The position numbers and the translations under genes were made by a program. A DNA stretch of 44,564 nucleotides from assembly GCA_020438295.1 (NCBI GenBank), contig JAGQUV010000013.1, positions 1 through 44,564 of the forward strand, written 5' to 3'. Under the pieces are notes generated by a model. It made no database searches. It saw only the letters and a program-made list of their open reading frames with translations, and was not told the DNA's origin. Below, in pieces: positions 1 through 7,963 of this stretch (position 1 is the first letter of the stretch; every line of letters begins with the position of its first letter). The stretch comes from Solirubrobacterales bacterium (GTDB lineage: Bacteria > Actinomycetota > Thermoleophilia > Solirubrobacterales > 70-9).

Positions 1-615
1 CTCTGGTGGGTGGCCCGGCACGAAGTCGGCCTCGAGCCGGTCCTCCTGTTCCGGGCCTTCGACATCAGCTTCGACATCGGTCCGGTGCTCTACTTCGTGC
101 TGGTCTTCCTGGTGATCGCCGGTTCCACCAACGGGGTCAATCTGACCGACGGGCTCGACGGGCTAGCCGCGGGCTCGAGCGCGATCGTCCTGCTCACCTA
201 CACCGCGATCACCTTCGTCACCGCCGGGCAGCAGGATCTGGCGTTGTTCGCGATCTGCCTGGTCGGCGGCTGCGTAGGGTTCCTCTGGTTCAACGCCTTC
301 CCAGCGACGATCTTCATGGGCGATACCGGGTCGCTCGGGCTGGGCGGCGCGATCGGCGCCCTGGCCGTGATGACCCAGACCGAGGTTCTGTTGATCGTGA
401 TCGGTGGGATCTTCGTGATCGAAGCGCTCTCGGTGCTGGTCCAGGTCTTCAGCTTCAAGGCGTTCGGCCGGCGAGTCCTGCTGATGGCGCCGCTCCACCA
501 CCATTTCGAGATGATGGCCTGGTCGGAGACCAAGATCATGCTCCGTTTCTGGATCATCGCAGCGGTGTTCAGCGGAGTCGGTTTCGCGATCTACCAGCAG
601 TCAATAGGGAGCTGA
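1..615 (+). CDS. mraY: Phospho-N-acetylmuramoyl-pentapeptide transferase, C-terminal part
   Basis: This is the C-terminal ~204 residues of MraY, cut by the window edge; the frame is open from base 1. MraY is the integral membrane enzyme that moves phospho-MurNAc-pentapeptide from UDP to undecaprenyl phosphate, giving lipid I. Visible family motifs are the STNGVNLTDGLDGLAAG segment (Asp-rich active-site region), FMGDTGSLGLGG, and the PLHHHFE histidine cluster near the C-terminus, separated by hydrophobic helices. It lies 63 bp upstream of murD in the normal dcw order. Only the N-terminal half is missing; no defect is visible in what remains. Confidence 0.95.
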   Translation, partial: LWWVARHEVGLEPVLLFRAFDISFDIGPVLYFVLVFLVIAGSTNGVNLTDGLDGLAAGSSAIVLLTYTAITFVTAGQQDLALFAICLVGGCVGFLWFNAFPATIFMGDTGSLGLGGAIGALAVMTQTEVLLIVIGGIFVIEALSVLVQVFSFKAFGRRVLLMAPLHHHFEMMAWSETKIMLRFWIIAAVFSGVGFAIYQQSIGS

Positions 616-678
616 CCGCGGGGCGGAAAAGCGGCCTGCCGTTACAGGGACTCGGGCCCGCAGGTAGAAGGATGAAAG

Positions 679-2061
679 GTGGAATACGTCCACTCATCCA
701 AGCACCGGCCGCCGCCACCGCGAGGCCCGTATCTGGTGGTCGGGCTGGCCCGTTCCGGGGTTGCGGCGGCGCTGGCCCTGGCCGCGCGTGGCGAGTCGGT
801 ATTCGGGGTCGATTCCGGCAGTCCCGAGGGCCTGGATGACCTGGTTCGGGCCGGGGTCGGTTTCGATACCGAGACGCAGGGCCTGGCCCGCCTCGATGGT
901 GTCGCGACCGTAATCAAGAGCCCCGGCGTTCCGTCCGGGGCGAAAGTCATTGTCGAAGCACGCCGGCGCGGCCTCACCGTGGTCGGCGAGCTGGAACTGG
1001 GTTGGCGCCTGGTTGACGCTCCGATGATTGCGATTACAGGTACCAACGGCAAGACGACAACCACCGAACTGGCGGCCCACCTCTACCGACAGGCGGGGAA
1101 ACCGGTGGCGGCGGCCGGCAACGTCGGCGCGCCGCTCTGCGACCTCGCCCTCGGCGACCATCCGGGCGGCCTGACCGTGATCTGCGAATGCTCGAGCTTC
1201 CAGCTCGAGGACTCCGAGCAGTTCTCGCCCGAGTGCGCGGTCTTCCTCAACCTGAGCCCGGATCACCTGGACCGCCACGGCGACCTCGACCGCTACGAGG
1301 CCGCCAAGCTCAACATCTTTCGCAACCAGATCGCCGGAGACGTGGCGGTTCTGAACGCGGCCGATCCCCGGCTGCGGGAGCTGGAGCCACCCGGCGATGC
1401 CGCCGTGGTCAGGTTCCTGCCGGCCCCCGGCCGGGCTCGGCCGGGGGCGGTCGAGCTGACCCTCGAAGACGGAGAGATCCGACTCGACGGCACTCCGGTC
1501 GTCGCCGTTTCCGACCTGCGCATCCTCGGTCCGCACAACATCGCCAACGCGATGGCCGCTGCCGCGGCGGCGATCAGCATGGGGCTGCCCAGGCGAGCGG
1601 TGGCAGAAGGCCTGAAGAGCTTCGCCGGGCTTCCCCACCGACTCGAACCGGTTGCCGAAGTCGGCGGGGTCGCTTTCGTGAATGACTCCAAGGCGACAAA
1701 CGTCGAAGCCACGTCGACCGCGCTCGGGTCGTTCGAACTCGGTGTGCACCTGATCCTCGGCGGCAGCCTGAAGGGCGAGCCGTTCGACGGCCTGGTGCCG
1801 GCCGTGGGCAGGCACTGCCGGGCGGTTTACCTGATCGGCGAGACCGAGGACGAGCTTTCCCGGGTGCTGTCCCCGGTGGACGGGGTCGATCTGCACCGGT
1901 CGGGAGATCTCGAGACGGCCTTTGCCGAAGCCGCCGCGGCGGCGGAACCGGGGGAGACTGTGCTGCTCTCGCCGGCCTGCGCCAGCTTCGACCAGTTCAC
2001 TGATTACGAAGCGCGGGGCAACCGGTTCCGGGACCTGGTCGAGGACCATCGTGGCCGGTAA
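679..2061 (+). CDS. murD: UDP-N-acetylmuramoylalanine--D-glutamate ligase
   Basis: This 460-residue protein has the length and layout of MurD, the cytoplasmic ATP-dependent ligase that adds D-glutamate to UDP-MurNAc-L-Ala. The N-terminal Rossmann-like segment (YLVVGLARSGVAAA, about residues 19-32) binds the UDP-sugar. The Mur ligase P-loop GTNGKTTTTEL follows near residue 120, then the central HNIANAMAA segment and the C-terminal domain with the LPHRLE motif. The GTG at 679 is chosen because GAAGGA lies 6 nt upstream and gives a normal N-terminus. The gene's end overlaps ftsW by 11 bp, indicating translational coupling. Confidence 0.95.
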   Translation: MEYVHSSKHRPPPPRGPYLVVGLARSGVAAALALAARGESVFGVDSGSPEGLDDLVRAGVGFDTETQGLARLDGVATVIKSPGVPSGAKVIVEARRRGLTVVGELELGWRLVDAPMIAITGTNGKTTTTELAAHLYRQAGKPVAAAGNVGAPLCDLALGDHPGGLTVICECSSFQLEDSEQFSPECAVFLNLSPDHLDRHGDLDRYEAAKLNIFRNQIAGDVAVLNAADPRLRELEPPGDAAVVRFLPAPGRARPGAVELTLEDGEIRLDGTPVVAVSDLRILGPHNIANAMAAAAAAISMGLPRRAVAEGLKSFAGLPHRLEPVAEVGGVAFVNDSKATNVEATSTALGSFELGVHLILGGSLKGEPFDGLVPAVGRHCRAVYLIGETEDELSRVLSPVDGVDLHRSGDLETAFAEAAAAAEPGETVLLSPACASFDQFTDYEARGNRFRDLVEDHRGR

Positions 2062-3382
2062 GCGGCGGGACAAGTCCCGCCGGTCGTCGGGCAAGCGGCA
2101 GGAACAGACCTCGGTTGAGTACAACCTGCTGCTGACCGCCACCTTGATCCTGCTCGCGATCGGTGCGGTGATGGTCTTCTCGGCCAGCTCGACGACCAGG
2201 ATCCTCAGCAACGGTGGCCTTTCCGACAGCGCCCACTATCTCCAGATGACCCTCGCGGTCAGCGTGGTCGGGTTGCTGCTCATGCGTTTCATGATCAAGC
2301 GGAACCTGAGCGTGGTCAGGAACGCCACCCCGCTGATCATGTTTCTCGCCCTCGGCGGGCTGGCCGCGGTCCTGGTAGCCGGCACCGCGATCAACGGTAC
2401 CCGGGGCTGGTTCGCGGCCGGCCCGATACAGGTCCAGCCGGCCGAGTTCCTGAAACTCGCCCTGGTCCTGTACGGCGCCCACCTGTTCGCCGACCGGCCC
2501 GATCGCCTGCGTTCGGTTCGCGATATGGCTCCGTACCTGCTGATGACTGCGGCCGCCTGCGGGTTGGTGATGATGCAGCCGGACATGGGCACCGCGATGG
2601 TCGCCGTCTTCGCGGTCGGCATAACCCTGTTCGCGGCCGGCGCCAGGGTCCGGGACCTCGCCCTGCTGGGCGGGGGCATGGCCGGCCTGGCAATGCTCAT
2701 GGCCCTGGTCGCGCCGTATCGGCGCGACCGGCTGCTCACCTTCCTGAACCCCGAACACGATGTGGCCGGCAACGGGTTTCAGGTGATCCAGGCCAAGATC
2801 GCGATCGGCTCGGGTGGGCTCGACGGGGTCGGGATAGGCAACGGCGTACAGAAGGCGTTCTACCTGCCCGAAGCCCACACCGACATGATCTCGGCGGTGC
2901 TGGGCGAAGAGTTCGGGTTTCTCGGCATGGTCGTGCTACTCGCCGTGTACGGCCTGCTCGGCTACGCCGGTTTCCGCATCGCCCGGTCGGCCAAGGACGA
3001 CTACGGCCGCATCCTCGCCTCGGGTCTGACCGGGCTGATCCTGATCCAGGCGAGCCTGAACCTGTACGCGGTCATGGGCATGGCCCCGCTCACCGGGGTT
3101 CCGCTGCCGTTGATCTCCTACGGCAACAACAGCCTGATCGTGAGCCTGGTGGCGATCGGGCTGATCCTCAACGTTGCCCGCGGAGGCAGGGCGGCCACGG
3201 TGGGCATCCCGCGGACCTCGTCCGGTCGCGGCAGGACTGCGAAACTGCGTCTGGTCAAAGGCCAGAACGAGAAAACACGAAATCGAAAGACAGGAACCGT
3301 TGCCCAGAGTCGTCATAGCGGCGGGCGGAACGGCAGGGCACGTGGTACCGGCCGTAGCCGTAGCCGACGAGCTTCGAGATAA
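2051..3382 (+). CDS. ftsW: Peptidoglycan glycosyltransferase FtsW
   Basis: This SEDS-family polytopic membrane protein (443 aa) polymerises lipid II at the division septum together with a class B PBP. About ten hydrophobic segments are visible. SEDS landmarks include INGTRGWFAAGPIQVQPAEFLKLALVLY, QPDMGTAMV, NGFQVIQAKIAIGSGGLDGVGIGNG and GVPLPLISYGNNSLIV. The GTG at 2051 overlaps the murD stop by 11 bp and yields a short basic cytoplasmic N-terminus. After the last helix there is an Arg/Gly-rich tail of roughly 60 residues; its last 27 codons share DNA, in another frame, with the start of murG. The order murD-ftsW-murG supports FtsW rather than RodA. Confidence 0.93.
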   Translation: MAGKRRDKSRRSSGKRQEQTSVEYNLLLTATLILLAIGAVMVFSASSTTRILSNGGLSDSAHYLQMTLAVSVVGLLLMRFMIKRNLSVVRNATPLIMFLALGGLAAVLVAGTAINGTRGWFAAGPIQVQPAEFLKLALVLYGAHLFADRPDRLRSVRDMAPYLLMTAAACGLVMMQPDMGTAMVAVFAVGITLFAAGARVRDLALLGGGMAGLAMLMALVAPYRRDRLLTFLNPEHDVAGNGFQVIQAKIAIGSGGLDGVGIGNGVQKAFYLPEAHTDMISAVLGEEFGFLGMVVLLAVYGLLGYAGFRIARSAKDDYGRILASGLTGLILIQASLNLYAVMGMAPLTGVPLPLISYGNNSLIVSLVAIGLILNVARGGRAATVGIPRTSSGRGRTAKLRLVKGQNEKTRNRKTGTVAQSRHSGGRNGRARGTGRSRSRRASR

Positions 3383-4388
3383 AGGGGCCGAGGTCTCGTT
3401 CCTGGGCGCGAGAGGTCGGCTGGAGGCCGAGCTGGTGCCGGGAGCCGGCTACGAGATCGACCTTCTGGATCTGTCCGGGATCGACCGCCATAATCCGCTC
3501 AAGGCGGCCCTGGCCGCGGCCAGAGCGGCAGCCGCGGTGCCAAGGGCCAGGCGGCGGCTGTCCGAGCGCAGTGCCGACGTGGTGGTCGGAGGCGGCGGCT
3601 TCGTCGCCGGGCCGGCCGGTCTGGCCGCCCGCATCATGGGAATCCCGCTGGTGCTGACCGAAGCCGACCGGCACCTCGGGTTGGCGAACCGGCTGCTCGC
3701 CCGGGGCGCCGACCGGGTCTGTCTCGCGTTCGATATCGAAGGCGTAGAGGGCGACCAGTTCCTGGTCACAGGCAGGCCGGTCAACCGGGCCGTGCTGGAA
3801 GCCGACCGGGACCGCGCGCGGTCCCGGTTCGGAATCGAAGCGGGGCGGCGCTGTCTGTTGGTCATGGGCGGCAGCCTCGGTGCGAGAACGATCAACCGGG
3901 CCGCGATCGAGGCGTTCGCGGAGCGCCCCGGGAGGGACTTCGAGGTGGTCCACGTGGCCGGAAGTCGTGATTATCCGGAGCTGCGCCAGCGCCTAAACGA
4001 GGCCACAAACGGCGCCGGCTACACCCTGCTCGAGTACGAGCCGGACATGGGTGACGGCCTGGCCGCGTGCGACCTGGTGCTTGCCCGTTCCGGCGGCTCG
4101 GTCTTCGAACTGACCGCCCGCGGCCGGCCGTCGATCCTGGTTCCGTATCCGCACGCGACCGGTGACCACCAGACGGCAAACGCCGAGTGGCTGGCCGAGG
4201 CGGGGGCGGCCGAAGTGCTCGCCGACGCCGATCTGACCGCGGAGGTGGCGATGGCGAAGGTGGGCGCCCTGCTCGGCGACGAGGCTCGCCTGGCTGCGAT
4301 GGCGGCCGCGGCCCAGTCACTGGCGCGGCCCGGGGCCGCCGCGGCGATCGCCGACGAAGTCCTGTCTGCGGCGGGGGGGACGCAGTGA
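3300..4388 (+). CDS. murG: UDP-GlcNAc:lipid I N-acetylglucosaminyltransferase
   Basis: MurG is a peripheral membrane GT28 enzyme that turns lipid I into lipid II. The 362-residue product begins with the lipid-I-binding glycine loop (AAGGTAGHVVPAVAVADEL), and the second domain carries LLVMGGSLGARTINRA and the UDP-GlcNAc site near VLARSGGSVFELTARGRPSILVPYP. The start is placed at TTG 3300 because the family begins only a few residues before the GGTxGH loop and AGGA lies just upstream. This start sits 83 bp inside ftsW. The stop overlaps the murC GTG by 4 bp. No in-frame start further downstream would keep the essential loop. Confidence 0.93.
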   Translation: MPRVVIAAGGTAGHVVPAVAVADELRDKGAEVSFLGARGRLEAELVPGAGYEIDLLDLSGIDRHNPLKAALAAARAAAAVPRARRRLSERSADVVVGGGGFVAGPAGLAARIMGIPLVLTEADRHLGLANRLLARGADRVCLAFDIEGVEGDQFLVTGRPVNRAVLEADRDRARSRFGIEAGRRCLLVMGGSLGARTINRAAIEAFAERPGRDFEVVHVAGSRDYPELRQRLNEATNGAGYTLLEYEPDMGDGLAACDLVLARSGGSVFELTARGRPSILVPYPHATGDHQTANAEWLAEAGAAEVLADADLTAEVAMAKVGALLGDEARLAAMAAAAQSLARPGAAAAIADEVLSAAGGTQ

Positions 4389-5713
4389 CCGGCGCCGGGT
4401 GGGATGAGCGGAGGCTCCACTTCATCGGGATCGGCGGTGCCGGGATGAGCGGGCTGGCCGCGGTATGCCATCAGCTCGGGGCGAAGGTGACCGGCAGCGA
4501 CCGGTCTCCCTCGAGCTACATCGATCGTCTCGCCCGGACCGGGGTCCGGCCGGTGATCGGTCACGACGAAAACAACCTGCCCGACCGGTGTGAAGTGGTG
4601 GTCTCGACCGCGATCGACGACGGTAACCCCGAGCTCGCGAAGGCACGGCAGCGCGGTAGCAGGATCCTGCACCGCTCGGCGCTGCTCGCCGAGCTCTGCG
4701 CCGCGAAGCGCACGATCGCGGTCGCCGGTACGCACGGCAAGACGACCACCACCGGAATGCTGATCTGGGCGATGCGGGAGCTGGAACGGGATCCGGCCTT
4801 TTTCATCGGTGGCGAGCTACCCGGGGTCGGAATCGACGGAGAGCCGGCCAACAGTGGCTGGGGAGAGGGCGAGTGGGCGATCGTCGAAGCCGACGAATCG
4901 GATGGAAGCTTCCTGGCGCTCGATCCCGAAATCGCAGTCGTGACCAACATCGAGATGGATCACCATTCCCGCTGGGCCGGGCTGGCCGAGCTGCGGGCCG
5001 CTTTCGTCGAGTTCGCATCAAAGGCTTCCGCCGTGGTCTATCCCGAATCCGACCGCGATCTGGGGGCCGGCCTGAACGGTCCCAGGCCGACCACGTTCGA
5101 CCACTCCAAGCCCGGCCCGGCCGAGCTGCCGCTGTTGGTCCCCGGCGAACACAACCTGCTGGACGCCCGGGCCGCGCTCGCCGCGCTGCTGACCGCCGGG
5201 GAAGAAGAAGAGCCGGCCGCACGCACGCTCCAGCGGTTCCCCGGGGTCAGGCGCCGGCTCGAGTTCAAGGGCAAGCGAAACGGAGCCCGAATCTACGACG
5301 ACTATGCGCATCACCCGACCGAAGTCAGGGCGGCGCTTTCGGCTCTGCGAGGTCTCGGCCCGGAGCGCTTGATCGCGGTCTTCCAGCCCCACCTTTACTC
5401 GCGGACCAAGGTGTTCAGCGAGGCATTCGGAAACGCACTCGCGCTGGCCGACGAAATCGTGGTACTCGACGTCTACCCGGCCCGCGAACAGCCGGTCGGG
5501 CCGCTCGAGGGGGTTAGCGGGCTGGACGTCCTGAGGGCCGCGGCAGACCGGTCCGGCGGAGCGACGGTCTGGTGGGCGGCCGACGCGGGGGCCGCCGAGG
5601 AGATCGCGCTGCAACGGCTGGGCCCGGACCGGATCCTGGTCACGGTCGGGGCCGGGGACATCACCCGGCTCTCCGACCGGCTGGTGGACGGAAAGGGGCC
5701 GGGCGGTGGCTGA
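4385..5713 (+). CDS. murC: UDP-N-acetylmuramate--L-alanine ligase
   Basis: MurC adds the first amino acid, L-alanine, to UDP-MurNAc in the cytoplasm. The 442-residue protein has the N-terminal glycine motif FIGIGGAGMSGLA, the Mur ligase P-loop GTHGKTTTTGML near residue 120, EADESDGSFL, VTNIEMDHH, and the C-terminal YDDYAHHPTEV motif typical of MurC. GTG 4385 overlaps the murG stop (GTGA). The 3' end overlaps ftsQ by 8 bp. In many actinobacteria murB or ftsQ follows; here ftsQ follows directly and no murB is found in the window. Confidence 0.95.
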   Translation: MTGAGWDERRLHFIGIGGAGMSGLAAVCHQLGAKVTGSDRSPSSYIDRLARTGVRPVIGHDENNLPDRCEVVVSTAIDDGNPELAKARQRGSRILHRSALLAELCAAKRTIAVAGTHGKTTTTGMLIWAMRELERDPAFFIGGELPGVGIDGEPANSGWGEGEWAIVEADESDGSFLALDPEIAVVTNIEMDHHSRWAGLAELRAAFVEFASKASAVVYPESDRDLGAGLNGPRPTTFDHSKPGPAELPLLVPGEHNLLDARAALAALLTAGEEEEPAARTLQRFPGVRRRLEFKGKRNGARIYDDYAHHPTEVRAALSALRGLGPERLIAVFQPHLYSRTKVFSEAFGNALALADEIVVLDVYPAREQPVGPLEGVSGLDVLRAAADRSGGATVWWAADAGAAEEIALQRLGPDRILVTVGAGDITRLSDRLVDGKGPGGG

Positions 5714-6488
5714 GGGGACCTCGCTGAAACAGACCGCCGAGATGGTCAAGGTCCGCGCCAGGAGGCGCCGGCGTGCCGCTTACACGATTTCGGTCGTGCT
5801 GGCGCTGGGGCTCGTCCTGGCGGCCGGCTACCAGTTCTGGCTGCGCGACCTCTCGCTCTTCGAGATCCGCGACCTCAATGTCCAGGGAGTCACGACCGGT
5901 AGCCGGGAAGGCGATGAGATCACCGCCGCGGTAGAGCGGGCGGCCGGCCAGATGACCACGCTTCATCTCGACCCGGACCTGCTGGCCGGCGAACTGGCCG
6001 GCTTTCCCAGGGTCGAGTCCGCGAAAATCGATGCGGACTTCCCCAATGCGGCGACCGCGACGGTTCGCCTCAAGTCGGATGGTTCGGTTCTCGGTTCGGG
6101 CCGGGACGCGCTGTTGGTCGCCACAGATGGAACCGTGCTCGGCCAGGCCGGTGAGGCTGAGGACGAGCTACCGGCGATTGCCGACGGCGAGCGGCCGGAC
6201 GGAGACCGGCTCGAGGGCCCGGCACTCGCCCAGGCACTTGTCCTGGGAGCGGCCCCGGACGAGATTCGCTCGTTCGTCGACCGCAGCAAGTTCGGTGGAA
6301 ACGGGGTAGAGGTGACCCTCTCGAACGGGCTCGTGCTGGTCTTCGGAGACGCTACGGCGATTGACCAGAAGTGGCGTGCCGCCGCTTCCGTGATCGCCGA
6401 TCCGGAGCTCGGCGGGGCGAGTTATGTAGATCTGAGTGTTCCGCGCAGGCCGGCGGTGGGGACCGGCGACGACCTTGGGGGAGGGTAG
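5706..6488 (+). CDS. ftsQ: Cell division protein FtsQ/DivIB
   Basis: This 260-residue protein has the bitopic FtsQ architecture. A basic cytoplasmic N-terminus (VRARRRRRAAY) precedes one membrane helix (about residues 25-46). A POTRA domain then begins at LFEIRDLNVQGV, followed by an FtsQ-type beta domain that contains the FPRVESAKIDADFPNAATATV segment. FtsQ links the FtsB-FtsL division subcomplex to the septal synthases. The GTG start overlaps murC by 8 bp. Sequence identity in this family is low, so the assignment relies on topology, the POTRA-like segment and position just before ftsZ. Confidence 0.88.
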   Translation: MAEGTSLKQTAEMVKVRARRRRRAAYTISVVLALGLVLAAGYQFWLRDLSLFEIRDLNVQGVTTGSREGDEITAAVERAAGQMTTLHLDPDLLAGELAGFPRVESAKIDADFPNAATATVRLKSDGSVLGSGRDALLVATDGTVLGQAGEAEDELPAIADGERPDGDRLEGPALAQALVLGAAPDEIRSFVDRSKFGGNGVEVTLSNGLVLVFGDATAIDQKWRAAASVIADPELGGASYVDLSVPRRPAVGTGDDLGGG

Positions 6489-6880
6489 GAGAACGGCGAT
6501 CGGGCGAACCGGGCGGGGACCTCGACCGTCGACCGGCAGGCCTGCGCAAACCGCTCCGGTTCTGACGATACGACTGCCCCGCGGCACAAGGGCCGCGTTT
6601 CAAGGTTAACCGTAATGCACAGCTTGAGGGTTGGCAAACAGTAAACTCAGGGTTGAGAGTTTGCGTTTGCAGGATGCCGTTCGGCCCGTTGACAGATCGG
6701 CATTTATGCCCTACCTTGAGCGCAATTTCCGAGAACCGGGCAGCCGCGCTAACCCTGAAGCGATGCTGCAGGCTCACTCAGGAGGCTTCAACTCAGACTC
6801 TCGAGATGCGTTCCGGTTTCAACTAACGCTTCAAATCAGGAAACCAGGCTCAACTCAAACGAAGATTTCGGATCGGGAGT
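6489..6880 (+). promoter_or_regulatory. 392-bp ftsQ-ftsZ intergenic leader region
   Basis: This non-coding stretch is less GC-rich than its surroundings. It contains the ftsZ promoter candidate at 6689-6717 and would give ftsZ a 5' leader of about 160 nt. Short related motifs recur in the leader, such as TTCAACTCA near 6786 and CTCAACTCA near 6849. No convincing reading frame or RNA gene is visible. The purine run GGGAG sits only 1 nt before the ftsZ ATG, too close for a normal Shine-Dalgarno. Confidence 0.6.
6689..6717 (+). promoter_or_regulatory. Candidate housekeeping promoter of ftsZ
   Basis: A perfect -35 hexamer TTGACA (6689-6694) is followed after 17 nt by TACCTT (6712-6717), which fits the actinobacterial TAnnnT -10. 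The spacer carries the inverted repeat GGCAT-TT-ATGCC (6699-6710), which could be an operator or chance. It would drive ftsZ separately from the upstream mur genes. Confidence 0.6.
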
Positions 6881-7960
6881 ATGGAAACCACATACCTGGC
6901 AGTAATCAAGGTCGTCGGATGCGGCGGCGGCGGAACGAATGCAGTCAGCCGAATGGTCGACGCCGGCGTACGCGGAGTCGAGTTCATCGCGGTTAACACA
7001 GACGCCCAGGCCCTCCAGGCCTGCGATGCCGACATGAAGATCTCGATCGGCCAGGAGCTGACCCGCGGGCTCGGTGCCGGCGGTCGCCCGGAGGTGGGAG
7101 CCGGGGCGGCGGCGGAGACCCGGGACGAAATCAAGGAGGCACTCAAGGGTGCCGACATGGTGTTCGTGACCGCCGGCGAAGGCGGAGGCACGGGTACGGG
7201 CTCGGCCCCGGTGATCGCCGAAATCGCCAAGGAGGAGATCGGCGCGCTGACGGTGGGGGCCGTTACCAAGCCGTTCGAGTTCGAGGGCAAGAAGCGGATG
7301 CAGCAGGCGATGGAAGGCATCGAGAAGCTGCGCAACCACGTCGACACGCTGATCATCGTGCCCAACGAGAAGCTGCTGCACGCGGTGGAGCGCCGAACCA
7401 GCGTGCTCGACGCGTTCAAGATGGCCGACGACATCCTCCGTCAAGGGGTCCAGGGGATCACTGACCTGATCACGATCCCGGGACTGATCAACCTCGACTT
7501 CGCCGACGTGCGCACGATCATGTCCGACGCGGGTCGGGCGCTGCTCGGGATCGGCATGGGAAGCGGACCGGACCGGGCGATGATCGCCGCCGAGAAGGCC
7601 ATCTCGTCACCGCTTCTGGAAACTCCGATGGATGGGGCACGCTCGATCCTGCTCTCGGTAACCGGCGGGGACGACCTCTCGCTGATCGAGGTCTCGGAAG
7701 CCGCCAAGGCCGTCGGAGAGGCCGCCCACCCGGATGCCAACATCATCTTCGGCGCCAACGTGGACGAAGACCTCGACGACCAGATCTGGATCACCGTCGT
7801 CGCGACCCGGTTTGACAGCAAGTCCGGGCCCGGGCGCAAGCAGTCGTCGCTGAGGTCGGCCGACTCCGGTCGCGAGAGGACCCGCGAGCGGTCCGGCGGG
7901 CCGAGCGAAAGCTCGCTGCCCTCGGTCGGCGGCAGTGACGTCCCCGAATTCCTTTCCTGA
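6881..7960 (+). CDS. ftsZ: Cell division GTPase FtsZ
   Basis: FtsZ is the tubulin-like GTPase that polymerises into the Z-ring. The 359-residue protein starts with [18 protein letters not shown], has the GTP-binding signature GGGTGTG at residues 101-107, the T7 synergy loop [15 protein letters not shown] that completes the neighbour's active site, a disordered linker rich in Ser/Arg/Gly, and the conserved C-terminal tail DVPEFL that binds FtsA/SepF/ZipA-type partners. No ftsA is present upstream and no sepF immediately downstream. The start matches the family's N-terminus although its Shine-Dalgarno is poor. Confidence 0.97.
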   Translation: METTYLAVIKVVGCGGGGTNAVSRMVDAGVRGVEFIAVNTDAQALQACDADMKISIGQELTRGLGAGGRPEVGAGAAAETRDEIKEALKGADMVFVTAGEGGGTGTGSAPVIAEIAKEEIGALTVGAVTKPFEFEGKKRMQQAMEGIEKLRNHVDTLIIVPNEKLLHAVERRTSVLDAFKMADDILRQGVQGITDLITIPGLINLDFADVRTIMSDAGRALLGIGMGSGPDRAMIAAEKAISSPLLETPMDGARSILLSVTGGDDLSLIEVSEAAKAVGEAAHPDANIIFGANVDEDLDDQIWITVVATRFDSKSGPGRKQSSLRSADSGRERTRERSGGPSESSLPSVGGSDVPEFLS

Positions 7961-7963
7961 GCC

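Noticed and set aside
694-2211. Long minus-strand frame of 505 codons opposite murD
   Set aside because: It is antisense to a clear murD, has no recognisable domain and reflects the GC-rich codon pattern of the other strand.
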